This document shows positions 1 through 8,440 of a DNA stretch of 64,000 nt, piece after piece. Source of the stretch: Avichristensenella sp031549905 (GTDB taxonomy: Bacteria; Bacillota; Clostridia; Christensenellales; Aristaeellaceae); the NCBI GenBank assembly GCA_031549905.1, contig JAVBPC010000012.1, forward strand, positions 1 to 64,000. Reading direction: 5' to 3'. The translations under genes were made by a program, and so were the position numbers. Under the pieces are notes generated by a model, which had not been told where the DNA came from, did not search any database, and saw only the letters and a list, made by a program, of their open reading frames with translations. The stretch's first letter is position 1, and every line of letters begins with the position of its first letter.

Positions 1-817
1 TGACATTCTGCACACCGTTTCCGCTCAGGTTTTCCGCCCGCAGCAGCTCACCGCCGATCGGCTTTTCACGCTCGGGGTACTTTCCGCGCAATTCCCGGCC
101 AACCATCAGGCGGATGATTTCCTTCATGTTGGTTTCCGGCACATTCAGCGTGGTGATGTACTGCCCGTCGCGCATCACGGTCACGCGGTCGGCCAGCTCA
201 ATGACCTCTTCCAAGCGGTGCGAGATGTAGATGATCGTGATGCCCTGCTCCTTGAGCCTGCGGACGATATCGAACATCTTCTCCACTTCGTTGGTCGTCA
301 GCGGCGCGGACGGCTCATCCATGATCAGCAGTTTGATATCCTTGACCAGCGAGCGGGTGATCTCCACCACCTGCTGATGGCCGACGCTCAGCTGCCACAC
401 CTGCGTCTGCGGCGGCAGCTTGACGCCGATGGACGCCATGGCCTGCTCGGTCTTTTTGTTCATGTCCTTGAAGTTGACGACGAATCCGTTGCCCGAGTAG
501 TTGCCCAGGAACACGTTTTCCGCGATCGACAGCGCGGGCGCCAGCATGAACTCCTGGTACACCGCGCCAATTCCGATCTGGCCGGAGTGTTTGGGGTCCA
601 GGTGCGTGTAATCCTTGCCATCAAAGGTGATGGTGCCGCTGTCCGGCGTAACCGCGCCTGTGATCGACTTGATCAGCGTAGACTTACCGGCCCCGTTTTC
701 GCCAACGATGGCATGCACCTCACCCCGCTTGACGCTAAAGCTGACATCGTTCAGCGCCACGACGCCGGGATAGGTTTTGTTCAGGCTTTTCAGTTCCAAA
801 ATGTTTCCAGCTTCCAA
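1..817 (-). CDS. Sugar ABC transporter ATP-binding protein, RbsA/MglA type (partial, runs off window)
   Basis: ATPase of a CUT2-type sugar importer, acting at the inner face of the membrane. The first nucleotide-binding domain is complete: Walker A GENGAGKST, a degenerate signature LSVGHQQ, Walker B LLIMDEPSAPLT and switch His in YISHR. The second domain begins near position 60 and is cut off by the window start. The start is TTG at 817: an in-frame stop lies at 832-830, no ATG follows, and AAGAAGGG sits 5 nt upstream. The binding protein at 2117 and the serine hydrolase at 899 are upstream on the same strand, so this is probably the third gene of one transcript, with the permease beyond the window. 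The D-loop region reads SAPLT rather than the usual SALT/SAALT, a minor oddity. Confidence 0.9.
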   Translation of the reverse strand, partial: MEAGNILELKSLNKTYPGVVALNDVSFSVKRGEVHAIVGENGAGKSTLIKSITGAVTPDSGTITFDGKDYTHLDPKHSGQIGIGAVYQEFMLAPALSIAENVFLGNYSGNGFVVNFKDMNKKTEQAMASIGVKLPPQTQVWQLSVGHQQVVEITRSLVKDIKLLIMDEPSAPLTTNEVEKMFDIVRRLKEQGITIIYISHRLEEVIELADRVTVMRDGQYITTLNVPETNMKEIIRLMVGRELRGKYPEREKPIGGELLRAENLSGNGVQNV

Positions 818-898
818 AATATCCCTTCTTTACCGTTTCATTATAGTGCACGCATCTGATGCTAGCGCAGAGGTGTTGAGCAAGTGATTCACCCGGTT

Positions 899-2050
899 TC
901 AGCAGAAGGGCTTTGAAACGGCGGCGTACATGATGGTGCGCATGTACGGCTCCAGATACTCCTTCGGGCTTTTTAAGGTGTGCTGCGCTACGAAGTAAGA
1001 AAGCTTGTTTTCGCAGTCGAAATAATTCTGTACCCCACCCATGCCGCCCCAGGAAAACGAGTCTGCGGGAGCCAGAGAGCACGCGATGGCCGGGTCAATC
1101 ATCACCGAAACGCCAAGCCCGTATCCAACACCCTCGTTGGGCACCATCTTGCGGTAGTCTTTCAGGCTGTTGCCGCGAAGCTGGTTTTTGCGCATCAGGC
1201 GGATGCTGTTTTCCGAAAGAATGCGCGCGCCGTTTTTGCCCACACCGCCGCAGGCCATGGCATCCGCAAAAAGAATATAGTCCTCGCAGGATGAAATCAG
1301 CCCGCCGCCGCCGCTTTCGTGGCGGTCGCCCGCCTTGCCGATGCTGGCGCTGGGGATTCTGGTCGCTTTTCTTGTTGCATAGTTAAAGTCGTACTGCGGC
1401 TGCAACCGGTGCTCATTTTCCGCAGTCAGGGCAAAACCGGTATCCTTCATGCCCAGCGGATCAAAAATGTTCTTTTTTAAATATTCGCCAAATGTCATGC
1501 CGGAAGCAGCTTCGATCACAGCGCCCAGCACATCATGGCAGTAGCTGTAGTTCCACCCCTCGCCCGGCTCAAACATCAGCGGTTCGCGGGCCAAAGCGCG
1601 CACAAAGTCGCGGGTATCAAAATCCCGTCCCTTTTCCGCAAAAAGCTTGCGCATCTCGGGCGTATCCAGCTCATAGGAAATGCCTGCCGACATCGTGAAC
1701 AGGTCCAGGATACGGATGGGTTTCTGCGCAGGCAAAATAACAAAGGTGCCGGTCTTGACCAGCATTTTTTCAAACTCGGGCAGGTACTTGTGGATGGGCT
1801 CAAACAGCGCAATCTTGCCTTTTTCAATCAGCTGCATCGCCGCGACGCAGGTGACCACTTTCGAGGCGGAATATAGGTTGTACAAACCATTCGGCTGCAT
1901 GGGAACCTGGTTTTCAATATCGCTATACCCTGCGGCATGGCGGAAGATCTCCTGATGATCCTGATAAATGATGCAATCGATTCCGGATACGCCAATCTTC
2001 GGGATGGCCGAATCCATAAAGTCTTTGAGGTCTTGAAAGTTAGTGTGCAT
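899..2050 (-). CDS. Beta-lactamase-fold serine hydrolase (class C / esterase family VIII)
   Basis: A 383-residue protein of the penicillin-binding/AmpC superfamily, probably an esterase, amidase or peptidase rather than a resistance enzyme. The SxxK nucleophile motif is SASK near residue 60. A WGG-type third motif is visible near the C-terminus (SWGGMGG). The position normally holding YxN reads YSY, so the usual Asn is missing. There is no signal peptide. The start chosen is the ATG at 2050, with AGGGG 7 nt upstream; an ATG six codons earlier has no ribosome site. It lies between a sugar-binding protein and its ATPase, so it may act on the imported compound. That role is inferred from position only. 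Confidence 0.85.
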   Translation of the reverse strand: MHTNFQDLKDFMDSAIPKIGVSGIDCIIYQDHQEIFRHAAGYSDIENQVPMQPNGLYNLYSASKVVTCVAAMQLIEKGKIALFEPIHKYLPEFEKMLVKTGTFVILPAQKPIRILDLFTMSAGISYELDTPEMRKLFAEKGRDFDTRDFVRALAREPLMFEPGEGWNYSYCHDVLGAVIEAASGMTFGEYLKKNIFDPLGMKDTGFALTAENEHRLQPQYDFNYATRKATRIPSASIGKAGDRHESGGGGLISSCEDYILFADAMACGGVGKNGARILSENSIRLMRKNQLRGNSLKDYRKMVPNEGVGYGLGVSVMIDPAIACSLAPADSFSWGGMGGVQNYFDCENKLSYFVAQHTLKSPKEYLEPYMRTIMYAAVSKPFC

Positions 2051-2072
2051 CTCATAACCCCTAATCATAATG

Positions 2073-2102
2073 AGGCCGGAGTGCGGAACCCGCCTCCGGC
2101 CT
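2073..2102 (-). other. Intercistronic hairpin after the binding-protein gene
   Basis: Arms 2073-2081 and 2094-2102 (AGGCCGGAG with CTCCGGCCT) pair fully. The inner arms 2083-2086 and 2090-2093 extend the stem past one bulged base. No T-run follows on the minus strand, so this looks less like a terminator than a 3'-end stabiliser or partial attenuator between the binding-protein gene and the serine hydrolase. Confidence 0.6.
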
Positions 2103-2116
2103 ATCGTCTCGATACC

Positions 2117-3214
2117 TTACGGGTTGTAGTGCTCGTCGATGTTCAGCGGTGTCACGGTGACTGCCCAGTTGGACAGCGCGGTGCCGAGCCAATCAAACTG
2201 TTCCTGCGGGAACTCAATCAGTTCGCCCTGCTTCGCAGCGCCAACCAGGATCGGAATGATTTCCCTCAACGCTTCAGCGGCATCTGCATGGCTCAGGTAC
2301 GCGGAACCCTGCACAACACCGCGCTCGCCATCCTGCTTCATCAGAGAGCAGACGGCGCCGGTGGCATCGTAGCCCCACAGGCTGATGTAGTCGGAGTGCT
2401 TGTAGGTACCGTTGACAATCGCCTGGTACGCGCCGGTCACGTCGTTGTCGATCTGCGTCAGCACGATTTCCACCTCGGGGTGATCCGTCAGCACGGTTTC
2501 CATCGCAGTCAGGCAGGCCGCCTCGGCGTTGGCAACGTATTCCTGGATCAGCGTGAAGCGGCCGTCCGCCTCAAGGATATCCAGCGCGCCGACGATGCGC
2601 TGATACTGTTCGCTTCCGGCCGGATTGACGAACGTCACAACGGGGATCGTATCCAGCGTCTCGAAGTACTCGGGATAGCGGTCAACGTAGTCAATGATCG
2701 CCTGGCCCTGCACGGTGCCGGTGGTGTAGTAGGAGGTGCCCAGGTAATAGTGGCCGCACTGGGTTTCCGGCGCGAAGGCATAGGCCAGAACCGGCACTTT
2801 GTAGGTCGCCCAGATGTCATCCAGCAGCGGGGTGATGGCGGAGTAGGAGATCGGGTACAGGACCACGATGTCATACTTCTGCGAGGCCAGGGAGGATTCC
2901 AGCGTGGCGATCAGGCTGGCGTCGGAGTACTCCGGTGGGCCAAGAAGATCCATGTTGATGCCGTTCGCCTTCAGCAGCGGATCAAAAACCTTGTACGAGT
3001 TGGGGAAGTACTCGGCAGCCGTCGTGCAAACAAGGTACAGGGCGTTGATTTCGCCGTCGTACTTGTAGTCGGTGTAATCCGCCAGGAACGGGATGAGCGG
3101 ATAATCCTCGCTGGGATTCTGCGCTTCGGGCGCCGGCTGGCCAGCAGCCCCGGCAGTCATGAAGGGCACAGCCGCCAGGCATAGGACGAGCACCAGGGTA
3201 AGCAGCTTTTTCAT
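2117..3214 (-). CDS. Sugar ABC transporter substrate-binding protein (periplasmic-binding-protein type 1)
   Basis: A 365-residue exported binding protein of the RbsB-like family (Peripla_BP_4). It should capture a sugar or related small molecule for the importer whose ATPase begins at 817. The N-terminus is a signal peptide (MKKLLTLVLVLCLAAVPF, ending near GAAG) with no lipobox: the only Cys is preceded by Leu. The body shows family features such as QKYDIVVLYPIS and ALREIIPILVGAAKQGE. The start is ATG 3214 with AAAGGAG 9 nt upstream; a longer reading to 3325 overlaps the promoter and leader. A sigma-A promoter lies at 3316-3344, so this gene probably starts the transcript. Confidence 0.9.
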   Translation of the reverse strand: MKKLLTLVLVLCLAAVPFMTAGAAGQPAPEAQNPSEDYPLIPFLADYTDYKYDGEINALYLVCTTAAEYFPNSYKVFDPLLKANGINMDLLGPPEYSDASLIATLESSLASQKYDIVVLYPISYSAITPLLDDIWATYKVPVLAYAFAPETQCGHYYLGTSYYTTGTVQGQAIIDYVDRYPEYFETLDTIPVVTFVNPAGSEQYQRIVGALDILEADGRFTLIQEYVANAEAACLTAMETVLTDHPEVEIVLTQIDNDVTGAYQAIVNGTYKHSDYISLWGYDATGAVCSLMKQDGERGVVQGSAYLSHADAAEALREIIPILVGAAKQGELIEFPQEQFDWLGTALSNWAVTVTPLNIDEHYNP

Positions 3215-3315
3215 GTTCGCGAGCTCCTTTTTTGTGAATTTTCTCTGTGACGGCCGGCCTCTTCGCGAATCGCCACTACCACTTTCCGCAAAGTGCCTTT
3301 CCGTCTCTGTGACAG

Positions 3316-3344
3316 ACTGTACCATTTCTTTCTTGGAATGTCAA
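3316..3344 (-). promoter_or_regulatory. Sigma-A-type promoter for the sugar transporter genes
   Basis: On the minus strand TTGACA (3344-3339), a 17-nt spacer and TACAGT (3321-3316) precede the binding-protein gene by about 100 nt. Upstream DNA to about 3420 is strongly AT-rich, like an UP element. Confidence 0.7.
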
Positions 3345-3424
3345 GCAATAATATACATAACTTGTTTGATATTTTGTACTCAATTCGGTTTTAAAGAAAA
3401 TTTTTACTATTTGCCCGCAAAATC

Positions 3425-4474
3425 TCACTTCCCGTAGAGCGCAAACTCAAACCACGCCTCAGGGAACAGGTCAAGGTTGCTCAGCGAATAGGTCAATTCG
3501 CCCTTTTCGATGCGGGATACGATCTCCACCACCTTGTCGTTGAAGGGGGTTTCGATTCCGTACCGGTCGCCGGTTTGGCAAACGTAACCGTTGATCATGC
3601 GCACTTCCGTCTGCTTGCCCTTTTCCAGGTCCTGCAGCATGCTGGCCTTGGCGGCGTCAAACCCCTGGTACATGCCGATGAACATTTCCTGCGAGGCGTC
3701 GAACACCTGCTGGTCGGCAAAGCTCAGGCAGTCCGGGCTGAAATTGCCAAGCAGCGAGGGCAGCGCATATCCATCCGCCTCACAGCAGGCCTTTACTTCG
3801 CGGGCAAGGTAGCTCAGGCACGCGCGGCCCTTGGGGTGGTCGCGCACCTCTCCGAATGTCGCGCCGCACACGGCTGACATGCCGCTCATGCAGGCATTGT
3901 TGATCAGCTTGCCCCAGCGGGAATTCATCAGCTTATCCGTAACCTTCACCGGTCCCATCAGCCGCAGCACTTCCGCGACCGATTCAATGCGCTCCGTCAT
4001 CTCGCCGGAAATCTCGCCGATTTCAAACAGGTGGTCGCTCGTGGTGATGTCCTGCGTCAGCTCAGACACGCCGGGGCGAAGGAACGTCGCGCCCCACAGG
4101 ACGGTGCCGCCCACGGTGCGCTCTTTCCCAACGTATTCGGCGACAAAGGGTTCCGGCACGCCGTTTTGCAGCGTGCAGACGGTGCTTTTCTGATGCAAAT
4201 GGGGCAAAACCCGCGGCAGCAGCTCCGCGTTGGCCAGCTGCTTGGTAAACAGGAAGATGAGGTCATACAGGCCTTCCATCTCATCGGTCAGGATGGCCTT
4301 CACCGGCACGGTGAAGTTCGCGCACCCCACGACCTGCGCGCCCTTTTCGCGCATGGCTTCCACATGCGCCGCATAGTTGTCGATCAGCTCAACCTCAAGC
4401 CCCTTTTGCGCCATGTACGCGCCCATGACAGTACCCATAGCGCCGGCCCCCAGAATTGCCACCCGCATTTTCAT
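3425..4474 (-). CDS. 2-dehydropantoate 2-reductase family protein (PanE/ApbA)
   Basis: A 349-residue NAD(P)H-dependent reductase of the ketopantoate reductase family. The Rossmann motif GAGAMG is at residues 9-14. The family middle region is present (FLFTKQ; LQNGVPEP). The C-terminal all-helical domain has the conserved Lys-Asn region NSRWGKLINNACMS. It follows the two CoA-transferase genes by a few bases. Because it sits with CoA-transferase genes and no panB/panC, its substrate may be another 2-oxo or 3-oxo acid; pantothenate synthesis should not be assumed. Two starts are possible (4474 and 4468), both downstream of AGGGGGCG; 4474 is used here. Confidence 0.85.
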   Translation of the reverse strand: MKMRVAILGAGAMGTVMGAYMAQKGLEVELIDNYAAHVEAMREKGAQVVGCANFTVPVKAILTDEMEGLYDLIFLFTKQLANAELLPRVLPHLHQKSTVCTLQNGVPEPFVAEYVGKERTVGGTVLWGATFLRPGVSELTQDITTSDHLFEIGEISGEMTERIESVAEVLRLMGPVKVTDKLMNSRWGKLINNACMSGMSAVCGATFGEVRDHPKGRACLSYLAREVKACCEADGYALPSLLGNFSPDCLSFADQQVFDASQEMFIGMYQGFDAAKASMLQDLEKGKQTEVRMINGYVCQTGDRYGIETPFNDKVVEIVSRIEKGELTYSLSNLDLFPEAWFEFALYGK

Positions 4475-4481
4475 TCGCCCC

Positions 4482-5135
4482 CTAGAATATCTTCAGGTCT
4501 TCAGCGACCCTGAGTATCGGTTCTGTAACCGCCTGCACCTGCTCCGGCGTAAACCCTTCGGCGATCTCCCTGAGCACCAGCCCTCTTTCCGTCACTTCGA
4601 TAACGGCCATTTCCGTTACGATGAGGTTGACCTTACCCAGTGCGGTGACCGGCAGCGTCAGCCTGTTCAGGATCTTCGGTGCACCCTTCGCCGTGTGCGT
4701 CATGGCAACGACGACACGCCGCGCGCCAACAACAAGGTCCATCGCGCCGCCCATGCCGGGCATCATCTTGCCGGGCACGGTGTGGCTGGCCAGGTTTCCG
4801 TGCACATCTACCTGCAGCGCGCCCAGCACCGCCAGGTTCAGATGGCCGCCGCGAACGATGGCGAACGATGTGGAACTGTCGAGGAAACACGCGCCAATCT
4901 GCGTGGTGACATAGTCGCCGCCCGCGTTGATGACATATGTGTTGCGGGTGGTATCATCCGCCGCCGGGCCCATGCCCAGAATGCCGTTTTCAGAGTGCAG
5001 CATCACGCGCATGCCTTCGGGGATGTAATCGGCCGCCAGCGTCGGCGTACCGATGCCCAGGTTGACGTAATCGCCGTCCCGAAACTCCTTGGCGATGCGC
5101 ATCGCGATCTTTTCTTTTTCGCCGATTGCGTTCAT
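4482..5135 (-). CDS. 3-oxoacid CoA-transferase subunit B
   Basis: The beta subunit (217 residues, normal length) of a family I CoA-transferase of the AtoA/ScoB/CtfB type, moving CoA between acyl-CoA and an acid. The catalytic glutamate lies in SENGILGMG, near residue 49. The following GG-rich segment VINAGGDYVTT is typical. Its ATG at 5135 overlaps the stop of subunit A by 4 nt (ATGA), so the two subunits are translationally coupled. The downstream reductase gene begins 8 nt after its end. The acyl specificity (acetoacetate, butyrate or other) cannot be read from sequence alone. Confidence 0.93.
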   Translation of the reverse strand: MNAIGEKEKIAMRIAKEFRDGDYVNLGIGTPTLAADYIPEGMRVMLHSENGILGMGPAADDTTRNTYVINAGGDYVTTQIGACFLDSSTSFAIVRGGHLNLAVLGALQVDVHGNLASHTVPGKMMPGMGGAMDLVVGARRVVVAMTHTAKGAPKILNRLTLPVTALGKVNLIVTEMAVIEVTERGLVLREIAEGFTPEQVQAVTEPILRVAEDLKIF

Positions 5136-5788
5136 GCCTGCTCACCCCCGACGATGTAATCCACAAAGATGCCGGGCGTCACAATGTTTTCCGGCAGGAT
5201 CGCGCCGATCGGCACGATTTCCTCCGCGCCGGCGATGACCAGGTCCGCCGCCGTCGCCATCAGGGGGCAAAAATTGCGGGCCGCGCCCCGGTAGAACATG
5301 TTGCCACTTTCATCCACGATGGCACCGCAGATCAGCGCAACCTCCGCGCGGAGGGGCTTTTCGAGCAGATACGCTTTGTCATCCACCACGATGATGTCTT
5401 TCCCTTCGGCAACTTCGGTGCCGATTCCAGTCGGCGTCAGCACGCCGCCAAGCCCCGCGCCCCCGACGCGTATCCTCTCCGCCAGCGTGCCCTGGGGTAC
5501 CAGCGTGATTTCCATTTTCCCGTTTTCCATCATCTGCCTAGCAAGGGGGTTCAGGCCAATGTGCGAGGCGATCAGCTTTTTGATCCGCCCTGCGGCAACC
5601 AGCTTGCCGATGCCAAGGGTCGGCGTGCCCGCGTCATTGCAGATAACCGTCAGGTCTTTCACGCCCGATTCCAGCAGCTCATCTATGATATTCTTGGGGC
5701 TGCCCAATGCAAAAAAGCCACCGACCATGACGGTCATCCCGTCCCTGATCAGTGCCGCGGCTTGCTTTGTATCGATTTGCTTGTTCAT
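5132..5788 (-). CDS. 3-oxoacid CoA-transferase subunit A
   Basis: The alpha subunit (218 residues) of the same family I CoA-transferase (AtoD/ScoA/CtfA type). The CoA-binding glycine motif is VGGFFALGSP near residues 22-31, and GLNPLA plus GTLAERIRVGGAGLGG match the family. The start ATG 5788 has GAGGTGGG 6 nt upstream; the longer reading to 5881 covers the promoter. It is the first gene of a probable three-gene transcript (A, B, reductase) driven from 5850-5878. Confidence 0.93.
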   Translation of the reverse strand: MNKQIDTKQAAALIRDGMTVMVGGFFALGSPKNIIDELLESGVKDLTVICNDAGTPTLGIGKLVAAGRIKKLIASHIGLNPLARQMMENGKMEITLVPQGTLAERIRVGGAGLGGVLTPTGIGTEVAEGKDIIVVDDKAYLLEKPLRAEVALICGAIVDESGNMFYRGAARNFCPLMATAADLVIAGAEEIVPIGAILPENIVTPGIFVDYIVGGEQA

Positions 5789-5849
5789 TGTGTACCCACC
5801 TCTGCTTTTCTTTTCAGCAACGAAGGGGATTGTCTGTGATTCTGGGTAC

Positions 5850-5878
5850 ACAATACCATTTCCATATTCGGCTGTCAA
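5850..5878 (-). promoter_or_regulatory. Sigma-A-type promoter for the CoA-transferase genes
   Basis: Minus strand TTGACA (5878-5873), 17-nt spacer and TATTGT (5855-5850), about 60 nt before the subunit A start. The rest of the gap to 6011 is AT-rich and holds no gene I can see. Confidence 0.7.
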
Positions 5879-6011
5879 CATAAAATGATAGGCTTTTTAT
5901 CTGTAATTCCAAATTTATCGGATATGAGGTGCTATTTTTAGGCAATTAATGCCTGACATCCTTTTCACAAATGTGTAGTTCCTTTTCGGCGCAAAAGAAG
6001 CATAATGCCTC

Positions 6012-6704
6012 TCATTCCGCCATGCGGTATCCAATTCCTGTTTCCGTCAGGATATACTGGGGCGTTATCTTGTTTTTCTCAATCTTGTTGCGGATGTTGG
6101 ACATGTTCACCCTGAGAATGCGGTTGTTATCCTGATCGGCATACGGCCCCCAGATGTGCCTGATGATGGTTCCGTACGTCAAAACCTTGCCGGGCTGACG
6201 CGCGATCAACTCCACGATGCGGTATTCAATCTGCGTCAGGTGCACCTGACGCTCCCCCACCCAAATCTGCCGCCTTACAAAATCTATCTTAAATTCCCCG
6301 ACGGCATACTGATCGTCCGCGCCGCCCACGGGAACGCTGCGGCGAAGGGCCGCACGCATGCGCGCAAGCAGTTCCGACGCGGAAAAGGGCTTTACGATAT
6401 AGTCATCCGCGCCGCGGTCCAGCGCGGAAATCTTGTCGCGCTCCATCGTGCGCGCGGAAACGACTATAATGGAAGCGGTGGTCATCCCGCGCAGTATTTG
6501 CAGCAAATCCGCGCCGTCGATGTCCGGAAGCCCCAGATCCAGCAGGATGATATCCGGCATGTGCGAGGGGATCAGCGTGCGGGCCGCCGCACCCGTTTGC
6601 GCGGTGATGACGCGGTAGCCGCTGGATGTCAGTACCGTTTGCAGCATTTGCAGAATATGCCCCTCATCTTCAATGACCAGCACCGTGCTTTTCGCGCTTT
6701 GCAT
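6012..6704 (-). CDS. OmpR/KdpE-family response regulator
   Basis: A 230-residue DNA-binding response regulator. The receiver domain has acidic residues EDE at 12-14, phospho-acceptor Asp56 in LLDLGLPD and Lys in IVKPFSASE. The C-terminal winged helix carries LTQIEYRIVELIARQPGKV and ILRVNMSNIRNKIE, closest to KdpE. The start ATG 6704 has AAGGAGG 7 nt upstream, inside the kinase stop region, and lies only 2 nt after the kinase stop. It is the partner of the KdpD-like kinase. No kdpFABC potassium pump gene is in the window, so its targets are unknown. Confidence 0.9.
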   Translation of the reverse strand: MQSAKSTVLVIEDEGHILQMLQTVLTSSGYRVITAQTGAAARTLIPSHMPDIILLDLGLPDIDGADLLQILRGMTTASIIVVSARTMERDKISALDRGADDYIVKPFSASELLARMRAALRRSVPVGGADDQYAVGEFKIDFVRRQIWVGERQVHLTQIEYRIVELIARQPGKVLTYGTIIRHIWGPYADQDNNRILRVNMSNIRNKIEKNKITPQYILTETGIGYRMAE

Positions 6705-6706
6705 GC

Positions 6707-8224
6707 CTATGCCTCCTTGGGAAGGGTAAAGGAAAAGGACGCGCCGCCATCCGGGCAATTATCCGCCCATATTTCGCCGCCATGTGCGCGGATCACGCTG
6801 CGGCAGATCGAAAGCCCCAGGCCCATGCCGTTTCTGGAATCGCCTGTTTTAACAGACTTAGCGGCAGGGGAGAAAAGCTTATCCGCGTCTTGCTTCAAAA
6901 TCCCCTGCCCGTAATCGCGCACGGTGAACCGCACCGCATCCGCAAGGGATGCTACGGTCAGGTCGATGCGCTTATCCTGCGCCGCGTACTTAACGGCGTT
7001 TTCGATCAGGTTCATCAGCACCTGCACGATCAGCATCGGGTCCACCGGGATCATCAGGAATTCATCCGGCAGGTTCAGCGCCAGCTCAACCTGCGGGAAA
7101 CGCGCCTTCGTTTTCGCGGCGGCGGCGGACAGCAGCTCCTCCACGGGTTCCGGCGTGCGGCTCAGCTTCGGTCCGCTTTCTCCCACCCGGGTAACCGACA
7201 GCAGGTTTTCCACCATGTGCAGCAACCATTCGGCTTCTTCGCCAATGCTGTCGATCATTTGGCGCTCTGCCGCCGCATCCAATGCCATGTTTTCTTCCCG
7301 CAGCGCGGAGCATGCGCATATGATGCCCGTCAGCGGCGTCCTGAAATCGTGCGAGATCGCGCGCAAGAAATCCGAGCGCATCTTCTCCACCTCGGCCTCC
7401 AGCAGCGCCCGCTGATGCCTTTTTGCCAAACTCTGCTTTTCCAGCGCGATCCCCACGCGCACCAGCATCTGCCTGAGCATGTGCAGCATCTGCTGCGTCA
7501 GCGGGCTTTCAGGGTTCATCAGCAGCCCCACCACGCCCCATATTGTATCGCCTGACCGGATGGGCAGGTAGCAAAAAGAGCTGCCCGGATAGTAAAGCGT
7601 TCCAAAGCCGGTCTGCTCCCCGCGCGCGAAGGCTTCGCCTGCGGCATCGTGCTCCGAAGGGAACAGGATCAGCCCGCTTGGGTAACTTGCGGCGAGGCGC
7701 AGCGCATCCTCATCCCCCCTGACGAAAAACACGCCGGAACAGCCGCTGATATTATATAGATGATACAGCGTCAACTGGCACAGCTGCTGGGTGGTGGTGG
7801 CGGTCAGCAGATGGGTATTGATGTCCGCGATGCAGCGTTCCAGGTCGCTTTGCTCGCTGAAGCGGCGCTGCTGCTCGCGCAGGTTCTTAGCCAGCAGCCC
7901 GCCAAGGATGGAAACCGCCGTCATTGAGACCAGGCTGATCAGCAGAAACGCGGGCGGGATGATCCGCCCCGGCGGGTTGATCAGCCTGTCCAGCATGCCG
8001 TACAGCAGCACCGCGCCGGCGCTCGCGGCGGAGCTGCACGCAACGCTCGTTTCATGCAGGATCGCAAGCAGCGTAATGGGGAGAAGCAAAGGAAGGCCGT
8101 ACAGCGCGGTGTTTGCCATCAGCTGAACGCCCAAAAAAACCAGCAGGGATTCCACCGCCGCAAGGCCCAGCGTTTGCAGCTTCTTCGCAGTCTTGCCGGA
8201 AATTTTCCTATGCCCGCTTTGCAT
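6707..8224 (-). CDS. KdpD-like sensor histidine kinase lacking the N-terminal KdpD domain
   Basis: A 505-residue membrane histidine kinase. About four transmembrane helices of the DUF4118 type fill residues 15-120. A GAF-like region follows, then the dimerisation domain with phospho-acceptor His in ISHDFRTPLTG, the N box LIENAVKYA, the G1 box VRDYGQGI and G2 GMGLGLSICRSVI. Full-length KdpD is near 900 residues with an N-terminal KdpD/USP region, which is absent here. The start ATG 8224 has AAAGGG 7 nt upstream. It is first in a two-gene transcript with the regulator. The promoter is probably 8250-8278. Confidence 0.9.
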   Translation of the reverse strand: MQSGHRKISGKTAKKLQTLGLAAVESLLVFLGVQLMANTALYGLPLLLPITLLAILHETSVACSSAASAGAVLLYGMLDRLINPPGRIIPPAFLLISLVSMTAVSILGGLLAKNLREQQRRFSEQSDLERCIADINTHLLTATTTQQLCQLTLYHLYNISGCSGVFFVRGDEDALRLAASYPSGLILFPSEHDAAGEAFARGEQTGFGTLYYPGSSFCYLPIRSGDTIWGVVGLLMNPESPLTQQMLHMLRQMLVRVGIALEKQSLAKRHQRALLEAEVEKMRSDFLRAISHDFRTPLTGIICACSALREENMALDAAAERQMIDSIGEEAEWLLHMVENLLSVTRVGESGPKLSRTPEPVEELLSAAAAKTKARFPQVELALNLPDEFLMIPVDPMLIVQVLMNLIENAVKYAAQDKRIDLTVASLADAVRFTVRDYGQGILKQDADKLFSPAAKSVKTGDSRNGMGLGLSICRSVIRAHGGEIWADNCPDGGASFSFTLPKEA

Positions 8225-8249
8225 GGCTCCACCCTTTCTGCTGAGTTCG

Positions 8250-8278
8250 ATTATATACGCAGCGGGAACAAATGAAAA
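8250..8278 (-). promoter_or_regulatory. Likely promoter for the KdpDE-like pair
   Basis: Minus strand TTTTCA (8278-8273), 17-nt spacer and a perfect TATAAT (8255-8250), 25 nt before the kinase start. The leader is therefore very short. Confidence 0.55.
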
Positions 8279-8440
8279 GGGCGGCACATCAAAACATCAT
8301 GGACGGCAGCTTTCCCAAGCGTTAAAAAAGCGCTAAAAATTCCCGAAAAGTCTTGCTCTGCCGCACATTTGCGGGTAGGCTGTTATAAATGGATAGTTGT
8401 ACCATTCTTTACCTGACAACGAAAAGGAGGAGACGACCCC

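Noticed and set aside
1937..3184. A 415-codon plus-strand frame opposite the sugar-binding protein
   Set aside because: Antisense shadow of a clear binding-protein gene; composition is typical of reverse-frame translation and no ribosome site precedes it.
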